This document shows positions 14,629 to 23,072 of a stretch of 39,976 nucleotides of DNA, one piece after another. Position 1 is the stretch's first letter. The number at the start of each line of letters is the position of its first letter. Made by a program: the position numbers and the translations under genes. The notes under the pieces were generated by a model. That model was given only the letters and a program-made list of their open reading frames with translations. It did no database searches and was not told where the DNA came from. The DNA is from Eubacteriales bacterium. Lineage in GTDB: Bacteria; Bacillota; Clostridia; Peptostreptococcales; Anaerovoracaceae. The stretch lies in contig JAQWBM010000017.1 in assembly GCA_028706405.1 (NCBI GenBank), positions 1-39,976 of the forward strand. Reading direction: 5' to 3'.

Positions 14629-16671
14629 CTATGCAAGTCTGTTATATAGCATTAGTACCAGGACAGCAGCAAAGATGTAAACAAGATAAGCGTGAGTACT
14701 GCCTGTCTGCACTGACAATTTTATTCTAAGTGAAAACCTCTTCACAGCAGTAAGGAAAGGATCATAAACATACTTTTCAAAAACCGGCTCTGTCCACACT
14801 CTGTATTTTTTTGAAAGAGGAAAGTAGGATGAATCTCCTTTTTCTGTTTCGAGCATTCTTCCCGGTTTGTAAAGTATCCTCAAAACTATTCTTAACGGCT
14901 TGGAAAATCCTGTGGCTGTATACTGCATTCTTGGCGTGAGTTCACGAAATCCGCAGTCCCAGGTCCCATATTTTCTTTCAGAAACTTTCCCTCCAACGAG
15001 TCTTATAAGAGCAGCAGTGGCTAATATTATTACTGCTGAAGCAATAAATATTGCAGATGGGGTTATCGCATTACCAGAAACATTGATTGGATACCAGGCA
15101 ATTAAAAAACCGCCTTGAAGCTCACCGATAACTGTCGTACCGGAAATACTGAAAACGACCTTATCGACTACTTTGAGGAAAAATACGGGAAAAAGACCAA
15201 TAACAAGACAAAATAGCGCAAGTATTCCCATTCCGGTATTCATTGAAGCCGGTACCTCAGCAGCATTTAACGCGCATTCACTCCGCGCTTTTCCTAAAAA
15301 TGATATACCGAAAAGCTTAACAAAGCATGCGGCAGCTAACGCACCTGACATTGCAAGCGCTGCGGCTGCAAGAATCGAAATGATATTTATGCCCGTCTGT
15401 CCGGGTATTATGATAGAGAAAAGTGACTGATAAGTCAGCCATTCACTGACAAAGCCGTTAAATGGCACAATTGCAGATATGGCAAGTGAAAAACACAGAA
15501 CCATTACGGCCGTAACAGGCATCTTTTTGATCAGGCCGCCAAGTTTCTCGATATCCTTTGTATGTGTTGCGTATTGTATCGATCCTGCACCGAGAAAGAG
15601 TCCGCCTTTAAACAAGGTATGGTTAAACGTATGCAAAAGGGAAGCTGAAATAGCAAGACCACCCAGAATCCCATTGCCTTGAGAGAATGCTACGAAGGAT
15701 ATTCCAAGACCTATCAGTATAATGCCTATGTTTTCAACACTATGAAAAGCCAGAAGCCTTTTTATGTTATGTTCCATCAAAGCGTATGCAACTCCCAAAA
15801 TTGCAGAAACAATGCCTATGCATAATATGAGGATGCCCCACCAGGTATTATGTACGTTTAAGTAACAGAGAATAAAACGGATCAGACCGTATATTGCGGT
15901 TTTTATCATGATGCCGGACATTAACGCGGATACATTGCTTGGCGCTGCAGGATGAGCATAGGGGAGCCATACATGGACAGGCACGACTCCGGCTTTAACG
16001 CCAAATCCGATAAGGAAAAATACAAACATAAGGCTTTTGGCAGTCGCCGGTATTGCTTCCGAACTGCCGAATATATCAAAGGATTTTGTATAGACAAACA
16101 TGATCATGAACGCAATCATTAGAAATGCCGCACCGATATGAGTCATTACGATATATATCAATCCAGCCTTCTCATTAACATCTTCTGATTCAAAAACGAC
16201 AAGGAAATATGAAATGACTGTCATGATTTCCCAGGCTATAAAGAAAAATACAGCATTTCCCGCAGTAAATACAAATATCATAGATAAAATAAAACCAATG
16301 TATAATGCATGAAAAGCACTTACATTTCTTTTATTGTAATAATGCTTAAGGTAACCAATGGAATAGAGCGAAACACAGCATACGAGAATCGATAATATAA
16401 GAATAAAAAACGCGGACAGGGCGTCTAGTGTCATACTGATAGAAATGAATGGCACGGTTGACTCAAACGGTGTGATGATCAGCGTTTCCTGGTCAAAGAG
16501 AATCATCTTTAAAGCAGATGCAGCACCGAGCGCGGAAGCGAATATACATCCCGACTGTGCAAACAATGTGCAGAGGTGCGGATGTCTATAAAAAAATATT
16601 GCTACTATTGCAGCAGTCAAATATATTATAATCGACCAGTATAAAAGAGAGCTTGGCGTCAACCAATCCAT
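14629..16671 (-). CDS. Ehr-type complex: NuoL/HyfB-like antiporter-type membrane subunit
   Basis: First gene of the operon; a 680-residue NuoL/HyfB-type ion-pumping subunit with about 15-16 helices. It shows IAWEIMTVISYFLVVFE (TM5 glutamate), GFGVKAGVVPVHVWLPYAHP (conserved lysine), LMSGIMIKTAIYGLIRF, MEHNIKRLLAFHSVENIGII, and a long C-terminal extension (KYGTWDCGFRELTPRMQYTA) shared with HyfB. I place the start at ATG 16671, which has GGAGG upstream. An alternative TTG at 16740 would fall within the -35 box of the operon promoter and has no ribosome site. The neighbours downstream complete the membrane arm; the nearest upstream gene is an unrelated phosphoesterase. Confidence 0.88.
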   Translation of the reverse strand: MDWLTPSSLLYWSIIIYLTAAIVAIFFYRHPHLCTLFAQSGCIFASALGAASALKMILFDQETLIITPFESTVPFISISMTLDALSAFFILILSILVCCVSLYSIGYLKHYYNKRNVSAFHALYIGFILSMIFVFTAGNAVFFFIAWEIMTVISYFLVVFESEDVNEKAGLIYIVMTHIGAAFLMIAFMIMFVYTKSFDIFGSSEAIPATAKSLMFVFFLIGFGVKAGVVPVHVWLPYAHPAAPSNVSALMSGIMIKTAIYGLIRFILCYLNVHNTWWGILILCIGIVSAILGVAYALMEHNIKRLLAFHSVENIGIILIGLGISFVAFSQGNGILGGLAISASLLHTFNHTLFKGGLFLGAGSIQYATHTKDIEKLGGLIKKMPVTAVMVLCFSLAISAIVPFNGFVSEWLTYQSLFSIIIPGQTGINIISILAAAALAMSGALAAACFVKLFGISFLGKARSECALNAAEVPASMNTGMGILALFCLVIGLFPVFFLKVVDKVVFSISGTTVIGELQGGFLIAWYPINVSGNAITPSAIFIASAVIILATAALIRLVGGKVSERKYGTWDCGFRELTPRMQYTATGFSKPLRIVLRILYKPGRMLETEKGDSSYFPLSKKYRVWTEPVFEKYVYDPFLTAVKRFSLRIKLSVQTGSTHAYLVYIFAAVLVLMLYNRLA

Positions 16672-16711
16672 TGAAAATAAACCTCCAATTAACAACATGC
16701 AAGTACAGGCA

Positions 16712-16740
16712 AGTATATCATCTATAAGATGTAGTTGCAA
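16712..16740 (-). promoter_or_regulatory. Sigma-70-type promoter of the Ehr-type operon
   Basis: On the minus strand TTGCAA (16740-16735) and TATACT (16717-16712) are 17 bp apart, about 40 bp before the first start codon of the six-gene operon. Its position right behind the stop of the metallophosphoesterase gene lets the operon be transcribed on its own. It also argues against the upstream TTG start for the first gene. Confidence 0.7.
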
Positions 16741-16746
16741 ATAAAT

Positions 16747-17592
16747 TTAAGGAAACTGTACTATTTTGATGCAGGTAAGCTCGGGGGGTGATAGAAAGCG
16801 GACAGGCAGCTTAGTAGTACCTAATCCTGAGTTGACATACAGCTTTGAATTTCGCTCATTGGAAAATTCATACATTCCGCTTACATAGTTTTTTCCAAAA
16901 GGGGGCAGAATGTATTCATCAAAGTATTTCAAATTGATTTGTCTGCCGTGGGTATGACCCGATAGCATAAGATCAACATTATAATCAAGCACTTCATCCA
17001 TAACATCCGGCGCATGTGAAAGTACGATGTTGAAATAATCTGGTCTTCCCATGCTTGCAATGGCAGGATCCCCATAGCCGATAATTACGTCATCGATACC
17101 GATAATGGCTATTCCAAGTTCATCAATAGCAAAATACTGGTTTTTGAGTACTGTAAAGCCGCCGGATTCCAAGATGGCCTGGTATTTGTTTTCTGCTCCG
17201 CCGCCATAATCGTGATTTCCAAAAACCGCGTATTTTCCGTATGGCGCCTCTATTTCAGATAAGCTCAATGAAATCTCATCAGCACTCCCAGTATAATTAT
17301 CATAATTATCTATGAGATCACCGGAAAAGACAACGATATCAGGCTTCATTTTTTCCAAGGAATCAAGAACCTTTTTAAAGTCTTCAATGTTATAATAATC
17401 GCCGAAATGTGTATCTCCAAATACAGCAATCTTCAGGTTTTCAGCGCTTTCCGTTACGAGCGGGGATTCTACAGTATAGTATTTTTCCTGGAGCGTGTGG
17501 GGTTCTATATATCTTGCATAACAAATGACAGCCAATCCGATAATAAGAATCAGCATCAGAATGCGAAACAGGGTTTTAAACAATCTGAACAA
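16747..17592 (-). CDS. Membrane-anchored calcineurin-like metallophosphoesterase (YkuE type)
   Basis: A 281-residue phosphoesterase with one N-terminal transmembrane anchor (about residues 9-27) and a catalytic domain facing outward. The two-metal motifs are all present in order: GDTHFGD, GDLID, GNHDYG, LSHAPD and SGHTHGRQ. YkuE-like members are implicated in cell-envelope phosphoester or lipid metabolism, but the substrate is not evident here. I chose the TTG at 17592 because GAGGAG (17600-17605) sits 7 nt before it; the longer GTG start at 17649 has no ribosome site and would overlap the divergent small ORF. It lies upstream of, and on the same strand as, the Ehr-type operon, which has its own promoter. 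Confidence 0.85.
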   Translation of the reverse strand: MFRLFKTLFRILMLILIIGLAVICYARYIEPHTLQEKYYTVESPLVTESAENLKIAVFGDTHFGDYYNIEDFKKVLDSLEKMKPDIVVFSGDLIDNYDNYTGSADEISLSLSEIEAPYGKYAVFGNHDYGGGAENKYQAILESGGFTVLKNQYFAIDELGIAIIGIDDVIIGYGDPAIASMGRPDYFNIVLSHAPDVMDEVLDYNVDLMLSGHTHGRQINLKYFDEYILPPFGKNYVSGMYEFSNERNSKLYVNSGLGTTKLPVRFLSPPELTCIKIVQFP

Positions 17593-17634
17593 TTTGAAGC
17601 TCCTCAGCACGTTATTTACAATTAAGGGCACCAG

Positions 17635-17808
17635 ATGAAATCCTATCACATTCCGGATAAAAATGCAATTGCAGATCAGCGGTTTAAACCGCAGCCAATG
17701 CCTCCGCCCAAACTTACTCCCGGTGTGAACAGTAACGTTTTGGACCGGATTGTTTGCGGCGGGATGATTGCGGGGGTGGACAATTCAATAGGTTCAATGA
17801 TATTATAG
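17635..17808 (+). CDS. Possible small protein, 57 residues, unknown
   Basis: An ATG at 17635 opens a frame to TAG at 17806-17808, preceded by AAGGG (17624-17628) at acceptable spacing. The product begins MKSYHIPDKNAIADQRF, has a proline-rich middle (KPQPMPPPKLTPGV) and a glycine-rich hydrophobic end (IVCGGMIAGV). I do not recognise it. It would be the first gene before the BaiN-like flavoprotein, 30 bp away. Against it, its length is small, there is no family match, and it contains a 13-bp motif (TGTGAACAGTAAC, 17724-17736) that recurs in non-coding sequence at 23033. It could be a gene fragment. Confidence 0.3.
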   Translation: MKSYHIPDKNAIADQRFKPQPMPPPKLTPGVNSNVLDRIVCGGMIAGVDNSIGSMIL

Positions 17809-17838
17809 TATAATAATAATTATATTTTAGGGAGCAAT

Positions 17839-19023
17839 ATGTCAAATAAAATACCGGAGAAAAGCATTACGGTTGTCGGCGGAGGCGCCTCAGGAATGAT
17901 GGCGGCTCTTTCTGCAGCAATGCATGGAGCAAAGACTGTCAGGATCATTGAAAAGAATAATGCATTGGGCCGTAAGCTGCTGGCAACAGGAAACGGACGA
18001 TGCAATCTTACGAATATAAATTGTAGTGACGCCCCGGAAACACTGCAATTTTTTGAGCATATAGGACTCTTGACCCGGGTTGAGGACGAAGGCAGAGTGT
18101 ATCCATATTCGGGACAGGCAGCAGCTGTTCAGGAAATTCTTGTCTGTTCCCTAAGGGATTTGCAGGTAAAGGTCTTTTGCGGCATGGAAGTTGAGTCTAT
18201 TGATAGAAAAGGCGACGGTTTTCTGATAAGGATAAGAGATCATGAACCTATGAAGACTGATGTGTTAATTCTTGCTGCCGGCGGAAAAGCCGGTCCGCAG
18301 TATGGATCAACGGGGGATGGATGCCGATGGGCAAGAACTCTTGGTCATACCGTTGTCAGTCTTATGCCGTCACTGGTCAGGCTTGTTTCAGACCTGTCTT
18401 TTTTTCATGCATTGAAAGGGGTCAGAGCTAAAGGCCGTGCCGAACTTATGCGAATGAATCAAGTAGTGGAACAAGAAATCGGTGAGATACAGTTTACTGA
18501 GGACGGTTTGTCCGGTATTTGTATCTTTAATTTAAGCAGGCATTATAAAAAAGGAGATATTATTAGAATAGATCTGTTCCCGGAATTTTCTGATGAGATG
18601 CTTGAGGAGCTTGTGATCAGCAGAATCAATGAATCAGGGGGCGGAAGCATTAAAGAAATATTGAACGGCATGCTTAATAAGAAGTTGGTTGCCGTGATTT
18701 TGAAAGAAATTGATTTGGATGAAGAAAGTAAGGCCGGAAAACTTAGCCGGGAAGAAATACTGAAAATAATTTCGATCTTGAAGGGATGGCAAATATCCAT
18801 TGCCGGAACTAAGGGTTGGAAGGAAGCGCAGATAACTTCCGGAGGAGTTGAACTTTCGGAAATCAACAGTAATACTATGGAATCGAAGCTTGTACCGGGT
18901 TTATATTTTGCAGGAGAGCTTCTTGACGTGGATGAAAAATGCGGCGGATATAATCTGCAATGGGCTTGGTCATCGGGTATGAAGGCCGGGAAATCTGCCG
19001 CCGCAATCAGCAAAAAAATATAA
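17839..19023 (+). CDS. BaiN/HI0933-family NAD(P)/FAD-dependent oxidoreductase
   Basis: A 394-residue flavoprotein of the YhiN/HI0933/BaiN family. The FAD Rossmann motif GGGASGMMAALSAA lies at residues 14-27, and the acidic strand end IIEKN follows. Family signatures are GRKLLATGNGRCNLTN, ILAAGGKAGPQYGSTGDG (second dinucleotide motif), TSGGVELSEI and the C-terminal FAD-binding GLYFAGELLDVDEKCGGYNLQ. Members include a bile-acid-pathway reductase in gut clostridia, but most, like this one, have no assigned substrate. The ATG is preceded by AGGGAGC, and a TATAAT (17809-17814) lies about 25 bp upstream, with a poor -35. It is 97 bp ahead of cobO on the same strand. Confidence 0.88.
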   Translation: MSNKIPEKSITVVGGGASGMMAALSAAMHGAKTVRIIEKNNALGRKLLATGNGRCNLTNINCSDAPETLQFFEHIGLLTRVEDEGRVYPYSGQAAAVQEILVCSLRDLQVKVFCGMEVESIDRKGDGFLIRIRDHEPMKTDVLILAAGGKAGPQYGSTGDGCRWARTLGHTVVSLMPSLVRLVSDLSFFHALKGVRAKGRAELMRMNQVVEQEIGEIQFTEDGLSGICIFNLSRHYKKGDIIRIDLFPEFSDEMLEELVISRINESGGGSIKEILNGMLNKKLVAVILKEIDLDEESKAGKLSREEILKIISILKGWQISIAGTKGWKEAQITSGGVELSEINSNTMESKLVPGLYFAGELLDVDEKCGGYNLQWAWSSGMKAGKSAAAISKKI

Positions 19024-19120
19024 GAGACGAATATGTTGATCATCTCTTCGGAGGTGCGCAAAAGTCAACTTGATTTCACGAGCAGCGGGCAATCCTCTGC
19101 CTTGAAAGGAGATAGAAAAG

Positions 19121-19639
19121 ATGCTTCATAAAGGATACATTCAGGTTTATACCGGTAAAGGAAAGGGTAAAACCACCGCTGCACTGGGTCTTTCGCTTAG
19201 GGCTGTATGTGCGGGCAATAAAGTGTTTTTCGGACAGTTTATGAAAGGACAGGAATGCAGTGAAAAAAAAGCTCAGCTGATTCTTCCCGGATTTACCTTG
19301 GAACAGTTTGGAAATGGCTGTTTTATAAACGGTACTCCAACAGAAAAAGACATATCCTGCGCAGCACATGGTCTGGAGAGAATCCGCAGGATACTCGTTT
19401 CCCGAGAATATGATCTTGTCGTTTTGGATGAAATCAATACCGCTGTGTTTTTTAAGTTGATCCCGGTGGAAGAAGTACTATCAGTACTGAGTATAAAGCC
19501 AAAAAAAACAGAAATAGTCATGACAGGCCGTTATGCGCCTCAGGAGATTATAGACAGCGCTGATCTTGTTACTGAGATGAAGGAAATCAAGCATTATTAT
19601 AATAAAGGTGTCGATGCCAGAATTGGAATAGAAAATTAA
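19121..19639 (+). CDS. cobO: Cob(I)alamin adenosyltransferase (CobO/BtuR type)
   Basis: The enzyme transfers the adenosyl group of ATP to cob(I)alamin to form adenosylcobalamin. The 172-residue protein has the P-loop GKGKGKTTAALG at 12-23, then GNKVFFGQFMKG, and the LVVLDEINTAV (Walker B-like) and VMTGRYAPQEIID segments that define the CobO/BtuR family (as opposed to PduO or EutT). GAAAGGAG lies before the ATG. The product is the cofactor needed by the class II ribonucleotide reductase encoded at 32411, though the genes are 13 kb apart. I looked for a cobalamin riboswitch in the 97-bp gap upstream and did not find one. Confidence 0.92.
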   Translation: MLHKGYIQVYTGKGKGKTTAALGLSLRAVCAGNKVFFGQFMKGQECSEKKAQLILPGFTLEQFGNGCFINGTPTEKDISCAAHGLERIRRILVSREYDLVVLDEINTAVFFKLIPVEEVLSVLSIKPKKTEIVMTGRYAPQEIIDSADLVTEMKEIKHYYNKGVDARIGIEN

Positions 19640-19707
19640 TATCTGTAAGATTAAAATAATAAGAACCCCTGCTTTTATAAGTGGTGGGAGCATGTCAGGG
19701 AACATAA

Positions 19708-21309
19708 ATGAGAAAGGATAAAATAAAAGTGAGGAAAAAAATCATTGCTGCCATTGTATGTATGGGACTTTTTACCGGGACCTTTGCCGTATCTACGGAG
19801 CCAATCTTTGCAAATGAAAATCAAGAGTATGCTGCGTTTAAAGAATTATATAGTTTGACTGACTCGGGTGATTATAATGAATTTATCAATTATGTGCATG
19901 GATATTCACTCTTTATAGATCAGGGTATGAAGGTAGATATGTCTTATTCTGACGTTTGTGCGGTGCTGGAAAATGACCAAAAACGCATCGAGATCTATAA
20001 GGAAAGCTTGCCTGCCAATGTAAGCCAGCAGGTCTATATGAACTATTCAAATAAATTTATTGGTAATACGGCGGATCATATAAAAGAATTTGAATCTCGC
20101 CAAACGATAAATGGCAGAGCTATACATATACTGCAATGGTCAAGGGAGAAACTGAGTAGAGTTGAGAATGATAAGAATTACTATGTATCTATAGAGATTC
20201 TATCAGGCTCAAGAGAGGTTTATACAATCCTTGTAAAGTCTGACAGACCATTTTATTTGACCGGCGGTTATAACTATCTAATCAATGATTTTGATATTTT
20301 TGCTCCCACGAAAACCGCTTATATGAGACAAGCAAAGCCTATACCTGCTGAAGACAGGGGATGGAATCAAGAAACCCTGGATTATTATAATGAATTTTTC
20401 GGTTCGGACGGTACTTTGAAATGGGGACTTTTCCAACCGAATGCTCCTGATGATTTTACTCAAATGAATTGGCTTGAAGAAAAAATGGAGTATAAATTCC
20501 CAATTTTACTGAATTATACAAACGTAAATAATAAGTATAAACACCCTGATTTGCATACTCGGCTGGAAAACACGTACAAGCAGAACAAAACGCTTGAATT
20601 AACACTCCAAACGATCCAAACAGAGGATGGGGGGAACATGATCTACGATATTTTAGATGGGAAGTATGATGATTTTTTAAAGGATTATGCTGAAACCGTC
20701 AGCAATTTTGCTCATCCAGTGATTTTCCGTCTTGCAAATGAGATGAACGGTGACTGGTGCCCGTATTCCGGCTATCATACCTCAAAGGATACTGTGATCT
20801 TCAAGGAATTCTATCGATATGTTTATGATATCTTTGATGAAGCAGGAGCAGAAAATGTGATATGGGTATGGAATCCAAACGGACAATCCTTTCCTGATTT
20901 TCAATGGAATAACGCGGTCATGTATTATCCCGGTGATGAATATGTGGATATTGTCGGTCTGACCGCGTATAATACCGGCACATATTATTCTGATGAAAAA
21001 TGGACGGAGTTTAATGCCCTTTATGATTCTCTATACACGGAACACATAAGTCTTTACCAGTATCCGTTTATGATTACCGAATTTGCTTCCAGCAGTGTCG
21101 GCGGTGATAAAGCACAATGGATAAGGAATATGTTTGCCCATATCGAAAACTATGAAAACATAAAGGTCGCTGTCTGGTGGGACGGCTGTGACTGGGATGC
21201 ATCAGGAAATGTTGCAAGACCGTATTTCATCGATGAAACGCCGGGGATCATACAGGTGTTTAAGGAGCTGCTGAATAAAAAGCCGCAGTTTTGGGATGTG
21301 TACGGATAA
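19708..21309 (+). CDS. Secreted glycoside hydrolase, GH26-like (beta-mannanase type)
   Basis: A 533-residue exported protein. The N-terminus is a signal peptide: basic stretch MRKDKIKVRKK, a hydrophobic core IIAAIVCMGLFTGTFAV, and a likely cut after PIFA. About 190 residues of unrecognised sequence follow. The catalytic TIM barrel begins near 220 (LKWGLFQPNAP) and carries the paired glutamates of clan GH-A: E345 in RLANEMNGDW (acid/base) and E458 in MITEFASSS (nucleophile), with VIWVWNPNG between. This pattern points to GH26 and so to beta-mannan or beta-glucan-like substrates, but related exopolysaccharide-trimming enzymes look similar. AGGGA precedes the ATG. There are no dockerin, carbohydrate-binding or sorting motifs at the C-terminus. 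It converges on gpmI with a 24-bp gap. Confidence 0.82.
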   Translation: MRKDKIKVRKKIIAAIVCMGLFTGTFAVSTEPIFANENQEYAAFKELYSLTDSGDYNEFINYVHGYSLFIDQGMKVDMSYSDVCAVLENDQKRIEIYKESLPANVSQQVYMNYSNKFIGNTADHIKEFESRQTINGRAIHILQWSREKLSRVENDKNYYVSIEILSGSREVYTILVKSDRPFYLTGGYNYLINDFDIFAPTKTAYMRQAKPIPAEDRGWNQETLDYYNEFFGSDGTLKWGLFQPNAPDDFTQMNWLEEKMEYKFPILLNYTNVNNKYKHPDLHTRLENTYKQNKTLELTLQTIQTEDGGNMIYDILDGKYDDFLKDYAETVSNFAHPVIFRLANEMNGDWCPYSGYHTSKDTVIFKEFYRYVYDIFDEAGAENVIWVWNPNGQSFPDFQWNNAVMYYPGDEYVDIVGLTAYNTGTYYSDEKWTEFNALYDSLYTEHISLYQYPFMITEFASSSVGGDKAQWIRNMFAHIENYENIKVAVWWDGCDWDASGNVARPYFIDETPGIIQVFKELLNKKPQFWDVYG

Positions 21310-21333
21310 AAACATATAGTCTCAGCGTACAAT

Positions 21334-22878
21334 TTACTTACGGATAATCAGGCTGCGGCCGGTCATTTCCACCGGCTTTTCGATTCCCATAAGATCCAGC
21401 AGGGTCGGCGCAATATCGGCAAGGATACCATCACTTCTCAGCCCCATAGGTTTATCGGCGATCACAAGAAATGGAACGGGATTTAAGGAGTGAGCTGTGA
21501 TCGTATTGCCGTATTCGTCAAACATGAAATCTGCATTTCCGTGATCCGAGGTAATTATAACCTGACCTCCCAGAGCCAGTACCGCGTCAGTAACTCGGGC
21601 AATGCACTTATCCAGAACCTCAATAGCCCTCACTGTGGCATCGAAGTTGCCTGTATGACCGACCATATCCGGATTGGCATAATTCAATATGATTACGTCA
21701 TATTTATTTTCCTTTATCAGCGCTACAACCTTATCTGTAAGGGGATATGCACTCATTTCCGGCATAAGATCATATGTTGCTACCTTCGGTGACGGAATCA
21801 GCACTCTATCTTCACCGTTGTTTGGTGTTTCAACACCTCCGTTGAAGAAAAAGGTGACATGGGCATATTTTTCTGTTTCAGCGATCCTGAGCTGCCGGAG
21901 CCCCAGGTCTGACAGGTATTCCCCTAAGGTATTCTTTAATGACTGCGGCGGAAAAGCTACGTGAACATTGGGCATTTCAGCATCGAACTGTGTCATACAT
22001 ACATAGCAGAGGTTTTTTATCACTTTAGCTCTTCTGAATCCATTAAAATTAGGATCCACAAAGCATCGTGTTATTTCACGGGCTCGATCCGGTCTGAAAT
22101 TAAACATGATGATAGAATCATTATCCTGTACGGTGATCGGTTTATTGTCATCTTTGCAGATGATAGCCGGAAGCACAAATTCATCGCTCTCACCCCGATC
22201 ATAGGACTCAGCAAGAGCAGCTGCCGCGCTGCTTGCGCGCTCACCCACACCCAGTGTCATAGCATCGTAATATTTCTTGACTCTCTCCCAGCGCTTATCC
22301 CGATCCATGCCATAATACCTGCCGGAGATCAATGCAATTTCACCTATTTCGGATTTTTTCAAATATGACTCAAGTTCATCTATATAGGTGCCTGCGCATC
22401 GGGGGTTTACGTCTCTTCCGTCCAGCAGGGCATGGATATATAGTTTTTTTATCCCTTTCTGCTTTGCCATATCTATCAAAGCAAAGAGATGTGAGGTATG
22501 ACTATGCACTCCGCCGTCTGAGAGAAGACCCATTAAATGAAGCGCTGAATTATTTGCCAGCGTATGTTCGATAGCTTTTCTCAGGGTTGAATTATTAAAG
22601 AACAGACCATCCTTGATTTCTTTTGAGATTCTTGTCAGATCCTGATAGACTATACGCCCTGCTCCGATATTGAGATGACCGACCTCTGAATTTCCCATTT
22701 GTCCTTTAGGAAGACCAACGGATAATCCACTTGACACAATGGTGGTATTTGGATATTTCTTGATCAATCTATCTATATTTTTCTTATTTGCTTGCTTGAT
22801 CGCATTGCCCCGTATTTTAGGGTTCGAGCCATATCCGTCAAGGATAATTAGAAGATTTGGTTTAGTCTTTAACTTCAT
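21334..22878 (-). CDS. gpmI: 2,3-bisphosphoglycerate-independent phosphoglycerate mutase
   Basis: A glycolytic and gluconeogenic enzyme converting 3- to 2-phosphoglycerate with two Mn2+ ions. The 514 residues are the standard length. D14 in LIILDGYG and the phosphorylated S64 in KGQMGNSEVGHLNIGAGR are visible, followed by SDGGVHSH, ALLDGRDV, SGRYYGMDRD(K)RW, FNFRPDRARE, and the C-terminal metal sites NYANPDMVGHTGN and ITSDHGNADFM. GAGGAGGG lies 5 nt before the ATG. It stands alone on the minus strand and is divergent from the flippase gene. Nothing is unusual. Confidence 0.95.
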   Translation of the reverse strand: MKLKTKPNLLIILDGYGSNPKIRGNAIKQANKKNIDRLIKKYPNTTIVSSGLSVGLPKGQMGNSEVGHLNIGAGRIVYQDLTRISKEIKDGLFFNNSTLRKAIEHTLANNSALHLMGLLSDGGVHSHTSHLFALIDMAKQKGIKKLYIHALLDGRDVNPRCAGTYIDELESYLKKSEIGEIALISGRYYGMDRDKRWERVKKYYDAMTLGVGERASSAAAALAESYDRGESDEFVLPAIICKDDNKPITVQDNDSIIMFNFRPDRAREITRCFVDPNFNGFRRAKVIKNLCYVCMTQFDAEMPNVHVAFPPQSLKNTLGEYLSDLGLRQLRIAETEKYAHVTFFFNGGVETPNNGEDRVLIPSPKVATYDLMPEMSAYPLTDKVVALIKENKYDVIILNYANPDMVGHTGNFDATVRAIEVLDKCIARVTDAVLALGGQVIITSDHGNADFMFDEYGNTITAHSLNPVPFLVIADKPMGLRSDGILADIAPTLLDLMGIEKPVEMTGRSLIIRK

Positions 22879-22921
22879 TTAGCCCTCCTCGTATTAGATT
22901 AACCTGCATACGTTTATCTAT

Positions 22922-22949
22922 TTGATTATAACAAATTGATTATAACAAA
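22922..22949. repeat. 14-bp tandem repeat carrying two TATAAT boxes upstream of gpmI
   Basis: TTGATTATAACAAA occurs twice head to tail (22922-22935, 22936-22949). On the minus strand each copy supplies TATAAT, 45-70 bp before the gpmI start, so gpmI may have duplicated -10 elements. No convincing -35 hexamer pairs with either, so promoter use is uncertain. Confidence 0.45.
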
Positions 22950-22988
22950 ATTAGCAAATAAAATATATAGAAGTGCTGGAAAGTTTGA

Positions 22989-23046
22989 TATAATAATTTA
23001 TAAGGGTTACTGTTCACACCCTGCAAAAAGGCTGTGAACAGTAACC
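22989..23046 (+). promoter_or_regulatory. -10 element and 14-bp perfect inverted repeat in the leader of the flippase gene
   Basis: A consensus TATAAT at 22989-22994 (no good -35) is followed by GGTTACTGTTCACA (23005-23018) and its exact complement TGTGAACAGTAACC (23033-23046), with a 14-nt spacer. Transcription from the -10 would put the stem near the very start of the mRNA and 26 nt before ATG 23073. It could be an operator or a 5' stabilising hairpin; it is not followed by T's, so it is not a terminator. Confidence 0.55.
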
Positions 23047-23072
23047 GGAAGGAAAAAAGAGGTGGAGGGGTT

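Noticed and set aside
9173..16671. Formate hydrogenlyase / hydrogenase-4
   Set aside because: Subunit layout fits, but none of the four Ni-Fe cysteines is present and no formate dehydrogenase or hyp genes are in the window.
16672..16740. TTG start at 16740 for the NuoL-like subunit
   Set aside because: It falls in the -35 hexamer of a good promoter and has no ribosome site; ATG 16671 has GGAGG upstream.
17593..17649. GTG start at 17649 for the metallophosphoesterase
   Set aside because: No ribosome site, whereas TTG 17592 is preceded by GAGGAG at 7 nt.
19024..19120. Cobalamin riboswitch before cobO
   Set aside because: No conserved B12-box-like sequence or consistent fold could be found in the 97-bp gap; the only pairing is weak.
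19666..19690. Terminator between cobO and the GH26 gene
   Set aside because: The CCCC...GGTGGGA pairing has a mismatched centre and no T-run; too weak to call.
23034..23072. GTG start at 23034 for the flippase
   Set aside because: It lies within the perfect inverted repeat of the leader; ATG 23073 has GAGGTG at 8 nt and begins with typical family sequence.
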